Source: Trichinella spiralis
Lineage: Eukaryota; Nematoda; Enoplea; Trichinellida; Trichinellidae
Length of the DNA stretch: 64,000 bases
Assembly: GCA_000181795.3 (NCBI GenBank)
Contig: CM012954.1
Location: 17,453,375-17,517,374 of the forward strand
Direction of reading: 5' to 3'
Shown here: in pieces, positions 1 through 12,842 of the stretch
How positions within the stretch are numbered: position 1 is the stretch's first letter
Layout: each line of letters begins with the position of its first letter
Translations under genes and position numbers: made by a program
Notes under the pieces: generated by a model
What the model was told of the DNA's origin: nothing
Seen by the model: only the letters and a program-made list of their open reading frames with translations
The model's database searches: none

Positions 1-639
1 CTTACTTATCACGCATGCTTTCTTTTTTCCAAATGATTTGTGACCCCGCACTGGTTTGTTTGATGCACGCATATGGAGAGAGAAAAGTTGTAGATTCAAT
101 CCGCTGAGCATTGCATGCATATTCGCGACTTTGAATTACGTGTTGTAATTAGATTTGGTTAATCTATCGGAGAACATTTTCATTGCCAAATATATTGTGC
201 ACCAGTACGCAGAAGGATTGATGGTCAGATAAACCATCTTGTTTTAAGAACGTTGAGTTTTTGCGGGACCGAGTAAAACCACCCCGCAGTCTGCTGATTA
301 GCACAGATGTGAAGAAATAAAATTCCAAACGCATGTTATTATGTGAACAATGAAATGTAAAACTGAAGAATCATTAATGTTATTGACAAAGATGACCACT
401 TATTTAAAGCCATATTCAAATATTGCCAGACATCTTTTTAAATGTTGTCTTAACAATATACACAAAGAATGTGCAAATGTAAAGTAGCTAAACATTAGTT
501 TGAAGCATATTAACTGTGTTGTTGTTGTAATTCCTTTAACGCAATAAAAGATAGCTAACAACATATATTAAAAAGCTGTGTTTTAAAAAATAGTAAATTG
601 TTGTTGTTTAGCAGCATTTTAAATGCGATAAACTGATTT

Positions 640-1051
640 AAGCTAATAAAGATCTTAAAGAAATACAAAGCATAGCAGAAGTCTTCGAAGGAAAATCCAA
701 TGCGCAACTTATTGGCATGAATATTGAGTCTGCGGTTTGCTTCAAATATGCACCAGTGACCTCAGCTGAGGTAGAAAGAAGCTTTTTGCAGTTAAAGTAT
801 ATTCTTTCGGACAGACGACATAGCTTAACACCAGATAACTTGAAAAAAAATGCTTGTAATTATGTGCAACCAGACAAGATAAACCGTATCACGTAATATA
901 TGTACCATTTTCACCATATTTAGGCAATACAAATATTTGCCTTTTTTTAAAATAAATGCCTTTTTTACTGCTTTTTTTGTAATTTTGTTTTGCCTTTTTT
1001 CCTGCCTATTTCAGAGTTTTTTAGTGCCTAAAAATCCTCCGGGCTCTAGTA
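640..1051 (+). mobile_element. Decayed hAT-type DNA transposon, 3' part
   Basis: The plus-strand frame from about 660 to 896 reads like the C-terminal dimerisation region of hAT transposases. It includes SAEVERSFLQLKYILSDRRH followed by SLTPDNLKK and a stop at about 894. It lacks any upstream catalytic domain, so it is a fragment. The stretch 925-1030 carries several copies of a GGCA(A/T) unit next to A/T runs, which resembles the subterminal repeats of hAT elements. A plausible right terminus is the cctccgggctctag at 1038-1051. No matching left end was found, and it may lie outside the window. The hAT assignment is by recognised family motif; the exact end is inference. Confidence 0.6.
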
Positions 1052-1725
1052 ATGATTAAATTTTTCCGAAACATGACTGGAATGTCTGACTTTTGACAGA
1101 TTAAGGCAGAGTGGAGTGAAACTCCAATTTACGGTAATTTGAATTCTAATCGTGTGTTCAGGTTGGATTTTTGTTCGTGCACAAATCATTTACCAAAAAA
1201 AATAGCCTTTGAACCGTTTTAAAGTTGTATGGAAATTAGTAAATAGCTGCATTTCAATAATCGCAAACATAAACTGTATGTTAACAATCAAAAATCAAAA
1301 TAATGCAAAACTTATTGACATAACAATGGAAAAATATACATTTAAGCGCAGTGTTGAAATGAACATGAACACAGACAGATACGTGAGGAGGCAAAAAATT
1401 TACATAAAAGATAAAAAGATACATAAGATAAAAACTAACTAGCCAACGATTTCCCATTTTACTTACACGACGAACATTATCATTGATATTATTATGATTA
1501 CCAGGATTCATTCTAATTGAAACGGATCATTAGTGCTTTTCCGTAGTGCAACAGGCGACAACAATTAAGCAATAATTTCATATCACGAAGCGGACTGATA
1601 ACTTTTGATTTCAATACATATAAACGATGGTGCTTTTTCAACCATTGATCACAATTTTTTTGAATTTGCCTTGCTTTGTTGGAATTTTGTCAGCTGACAA
1701 GGACCAAAGTTGTAAATTGGTTCCC
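1052..1725. other. Intergenic, no gene seen
   Basis: AT-rich sequence between the hAT remnant and the end of the TBC gene. Short open frames on both strands show no recognisable similarity and no splice-consistent extension. Part of it is probably the 3' untranslated region of the minus-strand gene that ends at 1726. Confidence 0.5.
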
Positions 1726-3757
1726 TCACTCAAACATCTCGAATAAGTCATCACCGCACTGTTGGCACTGCTGCAACAAAACAGTAATCAGTATGCAGGA
1801 CGCGCATAAAATTTCCAAAATATAAAACCCTAACCTGCGGATGTGGATCAGATGAACAGCGCAGTTTTCGTACAATTTTGCTTTGAACAATAATAGCGGT
1901 TTTGAAAAGTTACCCAAAGTTACCTGACTCAAAACGGACAAACAGCTTCCGGTATTTGGGGTATTGCGTTGTTTCAACGATTCCAAACTGGAGGACAAGG
2001 CCAAATAGCTGGGCTTGTTCAGCCGATCTCCGGCTATTTGCAACAACGAACGAGTATGCGTGGGCAAAGTGATGGCGGTTGTGGTCGATTCGTCCAACGT
2101 CAATTTCCATTCATCGCTCAAATTGTTGTCTTTGCCAATACACGTCGGTGGAGAAGAAGCAGCTACTTCTTTTGCTGCGCAAAGAGTCGGCATGTTGATG
2201 CTGTTGTTGTCTTTGCCGGTATGGTTCGTTGTTGTAATCGTCTGCAAACGTGAGGAAGCAGAGGAAGCAAAAGAAGAAGAAGATGATGATGATGCAAAAT
2301 ATACGGGATGCTTTTCTTTCACTTTTGGCAACATCGGAACCGTACGATCAAAGTGCATTCGTCGCCTTCTGCTCAGCTGACCACAGTCGTGCTGTTCAGT
2401 GATGCGCTTCAGTGCCCACTGGCGTCGATCCAAACTGCCGAAATATTTCCAATCGCAGCCGCCGATTATTTCTTGCCGCTGCTCATTTTGCAACTGCTCC
2501 CAGTCATTTCCACTTATACAAGGATCTGAACTCAGCTGATGGGCAACGCCTTCGCAATATCCCGAATCACGATGAATCAACATTGCTCTGTAGTCGTCCT
2601 GTGGACTGTAGCAAAAAATCAAACCCTGATTAAAGCAACTGTCGCACGAACGAAACCGGTACAGCTGATCAGCGGGATGATCGTGCTCTTCAAGCTTGTA
2701 AACCAGCAACAAGCCGACTCTGGTTCCAATCCACAACGTGTCCTCAACGCAGCACATGCTACTGACAAACTGCGCATTTGGCTGAAGCGAAAATTCGATC
2801 ATTGTCAATTTTCCTCTCAACAACTGGTCCGCCTACCTCGCTGGCGTATTCTTCAACTTGAAATGACAAAATGCGAGTAAAAAATCTCGGATCCCACAAT
2901 TCGACCGTATTCGAGTATTCTTGATAAATCCAAATGCCGAATCGCGACAATTCCATTCGAGCAATTCGACCCAAACTTGTAGTCGAACTTGCCGATTTCA
3001 CTTGTTCAACTTTGTCCAAAGTACTGAAAATTAAAAAACAATCAACAAACAAACAAACAAAAATTGTCCATCCTGAAATTATTACCCAGCATCGTAAACA
3101 ACAATCTGATCGCCCAATGCCAACCAAAGGTGATTGTCTACAAGAAGCAGACGATGAATCGGCGATGCATCAGAAATGCGAATATAAAAATGGTTCAAAA
3201 AATCTGCGCAATCAGTCGTATCTCCGGAATTCTGAAATGGAATTTCAAAAGAAAAAAATTCACTCATTTCATTTCAGTTCACTTGAATGAACGCCAATGA
3301 TCCATTCGACAATGCCGCGTAAATTGTACCGCCTCTGGCGACCATATCCAAGATCACATCTTGAATTGTAATTTCCCAAAGCGTCTGCCTGAACATCATT
3401 TGTCAACATGCTATACTGTAAATCTTTTCCAAAGAAGAAAAAAAAACAAAGATTGGAATATTTTCCCATTTCACTGACCACGATTGGAAATTTTTGTTCA
3501 ACCGAAAAGCGAATAAACTAGCCGATAGGGTGGAGGCGAAAAAAATGTCACCATTCGATGTTGTCATGCAGAGAATTCTGTCGGCAACCTGCAAACGACA
3601 GAGATATTCTAACAAAGAATTTATTGTGCTTTGGAACATGTCAAGAAAAGAATGACAAACTTTGCCGGGTAAAATGGAAAACTGACAAATTCTGCTGTTG
3701 ATCAGACCAAATTGACTGTTTTCATTGCAACCGAAACTGATCAGAATTGTCTCTTAA
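1726..3757 (-). other. Beta-propeller-like C-terminal region of the TBC gene
   Basis: Exons here encode repeated strand patterns typical of divergent WD/propeller blades: RICQFSILPGKVCH, RLQVADRILCMTTSNGDIFF, VILDMVARGGTIYAALSNG, HRLLLVDNHLWLALGDQIVV, RFGIWIYQEYSNTVELWD and SSMCCVEDTLWIGTRVGLLL. No classical GH...WD signature is present. A Ser-rich low-complexity linker follows at about 2300-2000. A separate downstream gene is possible, but the junction to the TBC exon keeps phase and there is no obvious start codon or promoter-sized gap between them. Confidence 0.55.
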
Positions 3758-6700
3758 AATGAGTAGTTGAAAATCAAACAAGCGCATAAATAAAGAAAAA
3801 CGACACAGCAGTTATATATACACAGAGTAATATTACCCGTATTCGGGATGCTAACACTAGCCAATACGTGATGGCATTGCAAGAGGTTGCACTTTTCCAT
3901 GTTCTTCTGTCGCATTGCTTCGATTCTCAGCTTGTACAAACGGAACGTCTGCTGCTTCACCGACATCACGTGATGCAAGTGACATCTCAGCAGCTCTTTT
4001 CGCTTTGGAAACGGCTTCAACGTCTGATACGCAACCTTGAACATCACGCCGTTCAATCATTTGGAATGAATATAATAATTGAAATTAAAATTAAAATATT
4101 CCAAACTGAACCTTGGTCAAAGTTTCCACGTCGTACGTGTTGCGTACTGTCGATTTTAAAAATCGAATCAACGACAAGCTGTCCTTCTGGGCAACGATTT
4201 CTTTGCGGTGCAAGTAGAACAACGCCACCGCAAAACGATAAATCACCTTTTGCCCTTCGAGTAGAAAACAATCCCAAACTCTGAGCATCACCTGAAATCC
4301 CAATTTTCAAAAATTAAAATAAAAAGCTAATAATAATAATAACCAACATCGAATGGCAATGCGTCGTAAAATAAAGCGATAAACCAATTCAATGTGACAA
4401 CAGAGATGTCGAAATCGCACAAATCAAAATGTGCACTCAGTGATGGCAACTTTTGTCTCAGTATGTCGCGAAGTACAGCCTGAGCGGCTCGAACACCGAC
4501 AAGCAGAGAATCGTAATGATCTTTGGGAAAATAGCATTCGGTCAGTGCAATCAAAAACCTATGCATAGGAAGAAAAGGGAGAAAAAAGCAAAAATCACTC
4601 TTTCGACAGAATCCAACGTTTACCAAAATGAATCTTCAGGAGAAAAGAACAGCAACGATGTAGCGACAACGAAGTTCATTCCTTGGCAATAGCCCAATTT
4701 TGGATTGTGAATACAAAACGCCGACAACACTCGTTGCATTTGCACCACCTAGTGGAATAGAGTACAGTATGCCAACAAAACAATAATGGAATATGAAAAT
4801 ATATACCCCTTTTGAGTTGGCAGAGCTGAAGTATACATTGTTCGGCAATGTTCTGAGCAAATCCAATCCAATCTGACGTCGATTATGATCATGTCGCTTA
4901 ATAAATTCTTGCAATAAAATTTGCAAAGGAAAAAAATAAACTGCACACACACACACATATATATATATATATACTTCGCTTGTTTCTGTTGTATCTATAA
5001 TACAACTTAATCTGCGAAAATAATGCAGACCGTATTTTTCTTTCAGCTTGTCAGTTTTGCTGCTCAACAGTATCGACCAGACAATGCTGCGATATTTGTG
5101 CGGCACGCCGTTTCGGATCACGCAGCGCAAATCTTGCTGCAAATGCAGACAAAATTTCAGCACACCAATTAAAACCCTCTGCTTGTTTAAAATAGCATTA
5201 TTACAGTATGCAAAGAACCATTTTCATTAAATACGGCGATCAATTTCTTCCAAACGAACTCATCATTTTTCTGTGACCAAGTTGTATAATGGTGTTGCAA
5301 ACAACTGGCGACATAAATTGCCGCCATTTGTTCGTCGTTTGTCCTATGCTGAAAACCATATCTGTCCGTGAAGCCACGGCTGGACATTATTCTGCAAATG
5401 GGGAAATAAAATGAAAAAAAGCAAAATGGTACTACACTTACTGTTCCATAGTTGCTACCGAAGGATCTTGATGTTTTGCTTCATTGGCAAGCTTTTCAAT
5501 TCTTTCATATTCCTGTGAAAATAAAATTTATGACTAAATTATTATTATTATCATCATAATTAATAAGCTAACCGTTTCATCTGGTGGAATGGGGAAACTG
5601 ATTTCAGAAAAACTGCTCATATCGTCCGTGTGAACACGGACACTGCTCAACAGACAACGCACGTATGCTTTCTTGTAGTCGAACAATTCTTCAGTAAATT
5701 TGCGTAAAACCCTGAACAAAATATGCAATATATCAACAAAAGAATTGAGAGAGAGAGGGAAAAAAATGATAATAATAATAATAATAAAAGATGAAATTCA
5801 ATATTGATTAAAAAACACAACACAGACCGACAGTGTACTTTTATTTGGTGATCTTTCTTTTGCAAATGCTTGCGAAGTCGGCCGGAGGATTTTTTCCTAT
5901 GATGAGGCAATTTCACCTGATCAATAAAACAATTCTCCAATTCAGCATGGAAATTACTATTAAAAATTAAACAAAAATTAAATAAGAAAAAAAAGAACAA
6001 ATAAAATCTGACTACTGATTTGGATCTTTTTCAAGTTTGCTGATCACTTGCAAAAGCAACGAAACTACTTCAAAGCAGCCTTCGTGCGCTTCTTCAACCA
6101 CCAGGTTTTTCAATACATCAACAACAGATGTGCTTAAGAAAAAATACATTTAAATAAAATTTAAAAAATTTCCTGTACAAAATTATACAAGAACAACAAC
6201 AATAAAAAAATTAATATATAATCAAAATATAAAAAAAAAACAGACTGCACAAACAACACAGTATCAATGATGTTGGTGGAAAGCAGAAAGCAATAAAAGC
6301 AACTGACGTGTTGTTGTATGCAGAATGGATACGTGAGTTGGCACTTCCTGTCGATTTGCAAATGGACCCGTTTGACAATTTCACCTTTTGAAAACTCTGC
6401 AACAATTTTTCCATCCTTTCACCGGCTAAATAATAATAATAATAAATGAAACAACGCGACATTAGTTTAAAATTTTCACATTTCAAAAATTTAATTAATA
6501 TCCATAAAAAGAAAATCTGAATTAGCATAAATTTGTCAATTCTTCCGACATTTATCATTTGCGATCAAAATTATCAATTATGGGAATTCTTCCAAAAAAA
6601 AAAGAAACAAATAATTTAAATAAAAAGAAAAATTAATTTTTTCAACGATTATTATACAGAATTGGACAGATGTTTCAAATGATGATGATGATGATTGAAA

Positions 6701-7700
6701 ATAAAAATTTCAGAGAAAATGAAAATATAATTAAAACAGACCGAAGAACGAACAAAACAATAATACTCAACTATGCTTTTGGTAGAATAAAATTGCATTA
6801 GATTGCCATTTTTTATATAAGCTAAAATTTGATAAACAAACAGATGAAAAAAAATGAAAGATTCAAAAATAAAAAAATGATTATTAAAATTGGCCAATAG
6901 ATTTTCTGATAAATTTCCAGACTACGCACGCTTTCATAAAGCAAAAGCAAATAAAGACAAAAAAAATCGAATCGAAAAAACGAACAGCAGAATGCAATTA
7001 AAATTCTGGTGGAATTTATTGCTAACAAAGACAACAATGAAATGCTCTACAAATTGATCAACAAATACCACTGTTAGACTATATTATTAAAAAATAAGAA
7101 AAAAAACAAATCTGCATGAAATGCTTCCGTTCTAAAGTTCAATAAATAATAAGACAACAATTGCAAGCATCAATGTCAGCTATACAATTATCTATCAAAT
7201 CAATGGAATATATAATTTCAACTACAATTATTCCACATTGTGGAATAAAACCTTTTTTTTACAGTATCCCTTTTTTGCAGTTACATTGCAACAGTTTCAA
7301 ACATCAGCACGAGTAACAGAAGTAATAATAATAATATAATTCAGAGTTATAAAATTATTATTTTTTTTAATGTCAAATATGAACAATTTACAAAAGGAAC
7401 GTTCATTATGTGCATTACAGTTTATACTTGCATAACAGAATTGGCGTGTAAACAAAAACAGCAACCCATACATTATCCATGCACAAATTGAACTGCATTG
7501 AAATGCATTAACCAGCTAATTCAATTGAAAAGCAAAACAGAAGAGAATATACAAAATAATAATAATTTCAATTTTATTAAACCAAATTAAACTGATTAAT
7601 TGCACTGATTGATGATTTATTTTTAGAAAAAAAAATTAACTCTTGGTTTCAGCTCGTCATGCTACACGCTCACAAAGAACAAACAAGCAGTCAGTTAATG

Positions 7701-7749
<49 letters not shown>

Positions 7750-8694
7750 TGTGTGTGTGCATATAAATATTCTGTCAAAATTTTGGCAGGTTATTTTCAG
7801 TGTTCATTACTATTATTATTATTATTATTATTATTAATTTTCATCAATTAACTAACTCACTCATCATTCTTGTTGTTTGACAATTTCTGCAAAAGTGTTC
7901 AAAATTCGAATCGAAATCCAAACTGGACGCTGCTTTCTAAAATCCATTGAGAATTGATTAATAATTAATTGAATTAATAAACAAATTTTCTGACCATTCC
8001 ACTAGCAGGAAAACTGTACAAGCGGCGAACATTTCTGGACAACTGGACGCAACTGTGGCTCTGCTTCATCGACTGGGCCCGTGCACTACCGTTCAATTTT
8101 GCAAACACGCCGAGGTCGTGTTTCTGCAAACAACAATCGAATTTGCATTTATTGCATAATATCAAAAAGCATAATAACAAAATTACATAAATGCCTTGCA
8201 GCATAAAACACCAGGCTAACATTTCAGCTTTTGTCTCAGCGGTGAGTTCATATCTGGCACCACTGGAGTCTCTGCCAATAGTAATTCATTAATTAATAAT
8301 AACAACAATAATAATCGTTGCTTTTTAATTTTTTGCCAATAATGTTTAATAATTGTAATACTTCAAACAAAGAGTTGTCGGCTGACTTTCACAGGCTGGC
8401 AATGCACTGCCATCGTTGATGATCACTCCAAGAGGCTGGACACGTTTAAGCCATTCCAATCTGCTGTTGTAATACAGAAGACATTCTTGCTCTTCGTCAT
8501 AAACGAAAAAATACCGTCTACGAGGTAACAATCGTTTAAGAACTAAAAGACGAAATGAAATAATTATAAAATGATAAAATGATTTAAAAAAATTAATTAC
8601 CAGATGTAACATTTTTAACCAAAAGATATCCATTGAGAAAATTTTTAGAATGAAATTGAGGTAACTGAAGACCGGATTGTTGTTTTTGCTCCAT
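1726..8694 (-). CDS. tbc-2-like: TBC1D2/tbc-2-like Rab GTPase-activating protein with C-terminal propeller-like extension
   Basis: Multi-exon gene. Exon 1 (8601-8694) starts MEQKQQSGLQLPQFHSKNFL and opens a PH domain that continues in 8542-8350 (RRRYFFVYDEEQECLLYYN) and about 8262-8180 (RYELTAETKAEMLAWCF). A coiled-coil-like linker lies at about 8.1-5.45 kb. The TBC domain (about 5.4-3.9 kb) keeps both catalytic fingers: IGLDLLRTLPNN (IxxDxxR arginine finger) and HNPKLGYCQGMN (glutamine finger), then FDISVVTLNWF and RVWDCFLLEGQKVIYRF. Domain order and motifs match TBC1D2/Armus, which acts on Rab7 or Rab5-to-Rab7 endosome steps. Past the usual family end the frame crosses a phase-consistent intron (about 3737-3840) into repeated beta-strand units ending at TGA 1726-1728. 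The last coding part may be split by an intron at about 1783-1926 (donor after LSVLSQ). PH and TBC calls are firm; the internal exon set is approximate. Confidence 0.85.
4945..4972. repeat. CA/TA dinucleotide microsatellite
   Basis: Run of (CA)n followed by (TA)n in an intron of the TBC gene. Confidence 0.9.
7704..7743. repeat. (TA)n microsatellite
   Basis: About 20 TA units in the intron between PH-proximal and coiled-coil exons of the TBC gene, followed by a short (GT)n. Confidence 0.95.
7809..7836. repeat. (ATT)n trinucleotide microsatellite
   Basis: About nine ATT units. Similar ATT/AAT runs recur through the window (for example 5768-5788, 9786-9819, 27000-27015), mainly in introns. Confidence 0.95.
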
Positions 8695-9815
8695 ATATTT
8701 ATTACTATTATAATAATTATTATTATTATTACTGCTATTATTATTTCAATATATTCGGTAATAATAGTCTCTGTTACGTTGAATCCTTCTTTTTGTCCGC
8801 AATATTCTTCTTTCAAACGCAGCAGCAGCAGCACAATCAAATTCTAGCTTCTACTGAAATCTGTCTAGCCAATGTTGATCACTGCAAGCACAAGTAAACA
8901 CTGACAGCTTCCAAGCACTCGTGGGCGTTATCATCGAGCTTATCAGACAGAGATATAATGCAAAATAAATAAAACCACCATTTCACAATATATACATATA
9001 TATATACTCACATATGCACATACATGCATAAAACTGCAACTAAATCAAATTGTTCAATATGCATAAAAACAATTACTGTTTCAATAAAAAAAATGACAAC
9101 AGCATAGATGCATATATTATTTTTAAAGAAATAAAAACGGAAGTAATAATGTATTTTTTTAAAAACTGATTAATAATAAAAATTAAGCAAATATACGCAT
9201 CCGTCCAGAGATACAATTTCAAAATAGCTGACTACAGTTTCACTTAAACAATGACAATGCAACAGAAGCGTATTTTTTCACTTCCAATGCAACGAACATA
9301 TCTGCATAAATAGCAACTTGAATTTGAAAAATAAATCAATACTGAACAATGAACAAAAATGCAAAATCACAAATCACTGCTGCCAAAAGCGGGCATTGTT
9401 CAATATTTGTAGAATGAAAATTTTAAAGCAAATAACAAATTAATATTTATTTCTTACCTTTGCAAAAGAAGTCTAGGAAAAAAAATCTAAAAATAAATAC
9501 CAAAACAACAACAAATACATTTGATTATTAAAAAAATTTTTTGTATTCCAATAATTTAATAATGGTGAATTAAAAGTACAACTATTAAATAAAAGCAAGT
9601 CTTTAATCGATCAGTATATCGAACAAAGTAGAAAAAAGAATCTTTCCTGCAAATCAACAGATTAATTTTTTATAAACAAATTTTCAATAATTTTTCCATA
9701 AAGCCCAAAACCAAAATTCAGCTGCTCCATTTAAATTTTGTACCATTAATATCAAAAACAAAAACAACAACAACAACAATAACAGCAATAATAATAATAA
9801 TGATTATTATTATTA
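8695..9815. other. Intergenic between TBC gene start and PUS1 3' end
   Basis: About 1.1 kb of AT-rich sequence between two minus-strand genes. It should include the promoter of the TBC gene and the 3' end of PUS1. No recognisable coding, RNA gene or element was seen. Confidence 0.5.
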
Positions 9816-12544
9816 TTAGGAAAGTTCAACTTTTTCTTTCAAATTGCTCTTCCCATCTGTTTGCTGAAAAAAATATTAATAAAATACAAAAAAAAAATCA
9901 ATTTCATTCCAACAAATCCGCTCACCACATTATCACTGTGACCAACAATCGATACATCGTCTACATCATTTTCATTCCAAAATTTTTCTGTCAAATATGT
10001 TAACCATTCTTCAAATCTAAAATCAGAAACAACAACAATAATAATAATAATAACAGCAGTGGTATAATAATTATGCAGTATACATACATTTTTTCACTTT
10101 CATCAGTTTCAAGAATATCTTTAATAATATAAGCCTGTTTAAATTCTTCACATTTTTCCTAAACCATTTTTGTTATTGAAATTGAAGAGCATGATCATTT
10201 TAATGTTAAAAAGCAATTTTTACCTGATATATATCCCAACATAGCCGCTGATGAGTCGCCTGGAAACGCTTGTTGTAATGTTCATAATGAGGCTAAAACC
10301 CAAATAATCATAAATTTCATAATAAAAAAACTTTTTGAACTTTTCTTCTCAAACTTTGTTTTATAATTAAAAATGAGTAAATAAGAGAACATCAGTTAAG
10401 CAAAATATCACAACCATGCTAAAGAGATAAACAATTGGCAATTTTTTAACTTGCATAGATATGCAGTTTTTCTTTTCATTAACTTTACCTCGCGTAGTAA
10501 AACTGATATGACACTGAATTATTTATTTCAAAACGATCAGTTGAAATTATAAAAATAAACAAATGTTTAAAGAGTCATTCAATTAAGCAACAATTTGTGA
10601 AATTTTCATCAACAACAATGATGATAATAATAATTTGAATTACAAGTGAGAATAGAATACTTTTAAAAAATACATTCATTTCTGCTTTGAGCTTTCAAAT
10701 CATTCAAAATTATTCTGTGATGTCGTATATTTTTTCAAAGATTTAGTTCAACTCTCATTCAAATTGATCTCAAATCGAAGAAGAATCATATAACGCTTAT
10801 AATACACAGATTGAACAAAGTAAATAAAATGTTGACAATTAAATTACTCGCTTATATTATTATAATTGGTATGTTTCATTTCAGCAGAGTTAATTATTAG
10901 TTGTACGTTTCAATAGCAGTATTTACACATAGCTTGAATGCAAAAATAAGAGAATAAGCAATTACGTTCGTTCGTTCATTCAATTCAATTTTGGAAAAAT
11001 ATACAAACACCTCGAGCAACAATTGATATAATAAACCATTCTCACCTCTTCGAGCACGAGTCCAAGAGAAGGGGCTTTGGGAACTTTGATCTGAATAATT
11101 TCAGATTTTGAACAAACAATCAAATTTAACAAAAATAAATTAAATAAATGATCCAAAAACCAAATAACAAACCCTTTCATTTTGCCAAACTTTTTGCTGC
11201 AAACACGGATCCAAATCACCACGAATCAGACTAATACAAAACCCTATCAAAAACAATATCAATAATAATTATTAAAGAAACCTCTCTCATAAAATTTACC
11301 AATCATTTTTCGAATCTGATGTATTAAAAAACTTTGGCCTTTTATATCAACTGTCAAATATTCAATGTTATTGTACAAGAAACGCTTTCCGCACTAAAAA
11401 AATGTTGTAAAAATTAATATAAATCTCATGATCAATGATCTCATAATACTTCACAGCGTATTATGAATCTTTTGCAACTTTCGTCTTTGTGAAGCCTACA
11501 AATTCACCTCACAGGATATAAAAACAAAAGATACAAACAAACATAAACATACTTCCCAGATGTAAAGTTATAAAAATTATGCGTTCCAACATACTGCATA
11601 AGAATTCGATTTATTTCTTCAATGTCTTTGTCTACGGAAAAGTAAAAGTATACATACATACATACATACAGAAAATTCACATATAGAAGCTAAATAAATG
11701 TACTGTCTAATCGAAATTTGTCTCTTTCCAAATCAGATTGATGCCGAAAACAATAAGACGGTAATGTATAAGAATATGAACGATAGTCACACCACTTTTT
11801 TGAATCAAAACTTTTCGTTGCACGTTGTAAACCTTAAAAATGCACAAATAATAAATAACACAACAAATTCAAATTTCAAAATAACAAATAATAAAATATG
11901 CTCATAATTTGAATACCAAATATTCTTATATCATCAGGCAATAAACCGTTCAGTAAATTAACAGTGTCGTTTTCTTTGCCTTCTATTGTTGGTAATAACA
12001 GTGAACAAATTTGCTTGGTCGCAGAGACGCCTTTATCTGTACGAGCTGCTCTTTGAAATTTAAATAAGGAAGGTTGGACCACCTGATCTACCGTGATCAA
12101 ATTCAACTTTTGCAATGCTTCCATGATATATTTTTCAACTGTAGGTACATTGGGATTTCTGTAAAAGCAAAAACTTGAAATATACAAAAAACATGAAGCA
12201 TTGATTAAAAAGAAAATTCTCATACACTTGCATTCCGTGATAATTCTTTCCTCGGTATGCCAAAAACATTGCATATTTGTAACGTTTTATTCGCACAGTT
12301 TCAGTCGGCTCTGCTTTTATAATTTTCCTCGTTTCTTCGTCATTCTGCTAACAATAATTTTTCAGACTTTGCAGAAAATTCTTACTTCAAATACCTCCAA
12401 CTTTTGCCGCTTTTGATTGTTTAATTCAAAATCAGTGCCGCTGTTTATTGCATCGCTGCAGCTGAATTTCAATTCAGAAGACATTTGACAAAAATATTTT
12501 TCACACAGTCTAGGCGTAAAAGAATAACAGTACTTCAAACGCAT
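9816..12544 (-). CDS. PUS1: tRNA pseudouridine synthase A family (PUS1)
   Basis: Isomerises uridines to pseudouridine in tRNAs. The catalytic motif FQRAARTDKGVSA, with the Asp nucleophile of TruA/PUS1 enzymes, is at about 12054-12016. Preceding residues YKYAMFLAYRGKNYHGMQ match the family N-terminal strand. Later exons give QYVGTHNFYNFTSG, ASQRRKLQKI, YLTVDIKGQSFLIHQIRKMI, GDLDPCLQQKVWQ and the VPKAPSLGLVLEEV signature. The CDS closes after PHYEHYNKRFQATHQRLCWD and a short tail, with TAA at 9816-9818. Two in-frame starts exist: 12544, giving a basic/aromatic leader MRLKYCYSFTPRLCEKYFCQ, and 12484, starting MSSELKF. Such a pair fits the mitochondrial and nuclear isoforms known for PUS1, but this is inference. 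Introns are mostly short. Eukaryotic PUS1 rather than DEPDC/PUS3 is chosen from the KAPSLGLVL block and overall order. Confidence 0.9.
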
Positions 12545-12842
12545 GTATTCAAAGAAGTGCTTCAATCTACAAACAAAAACACAATTCACAATTATCTCTT
12601 GCAATAATCTATAATTAACCTTAATTAACAGCTCACTTTCAATTTCGCTTCACAGTTTTCTAAACCATACATATTCATAATTCTAAAACTTCAACATTAC
12701 TTCAATAAACTATAAATTAATGAAGCCAAAATATATGTGCACTCAAAACGAAGAGCTAAAACAACAACAACAACAACAACATTGTATTTTTATAGAGATA
12801 CACATTTTACTATAACATCATATGGTAAGCATTCACTTCGTT

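Noticed and set aside
2015-2880. Several plus-strand frames of 73-121 codons
   Set aside because: Antisense shadows of the C-terminal exons of the TBC gene.
1726-3757. Propeller-like region as a separate downstream gene
   Set aside because: Not chosen because the intron joining it to the TBC exon keeps phase and no clear start was seen; kept as an alternative.
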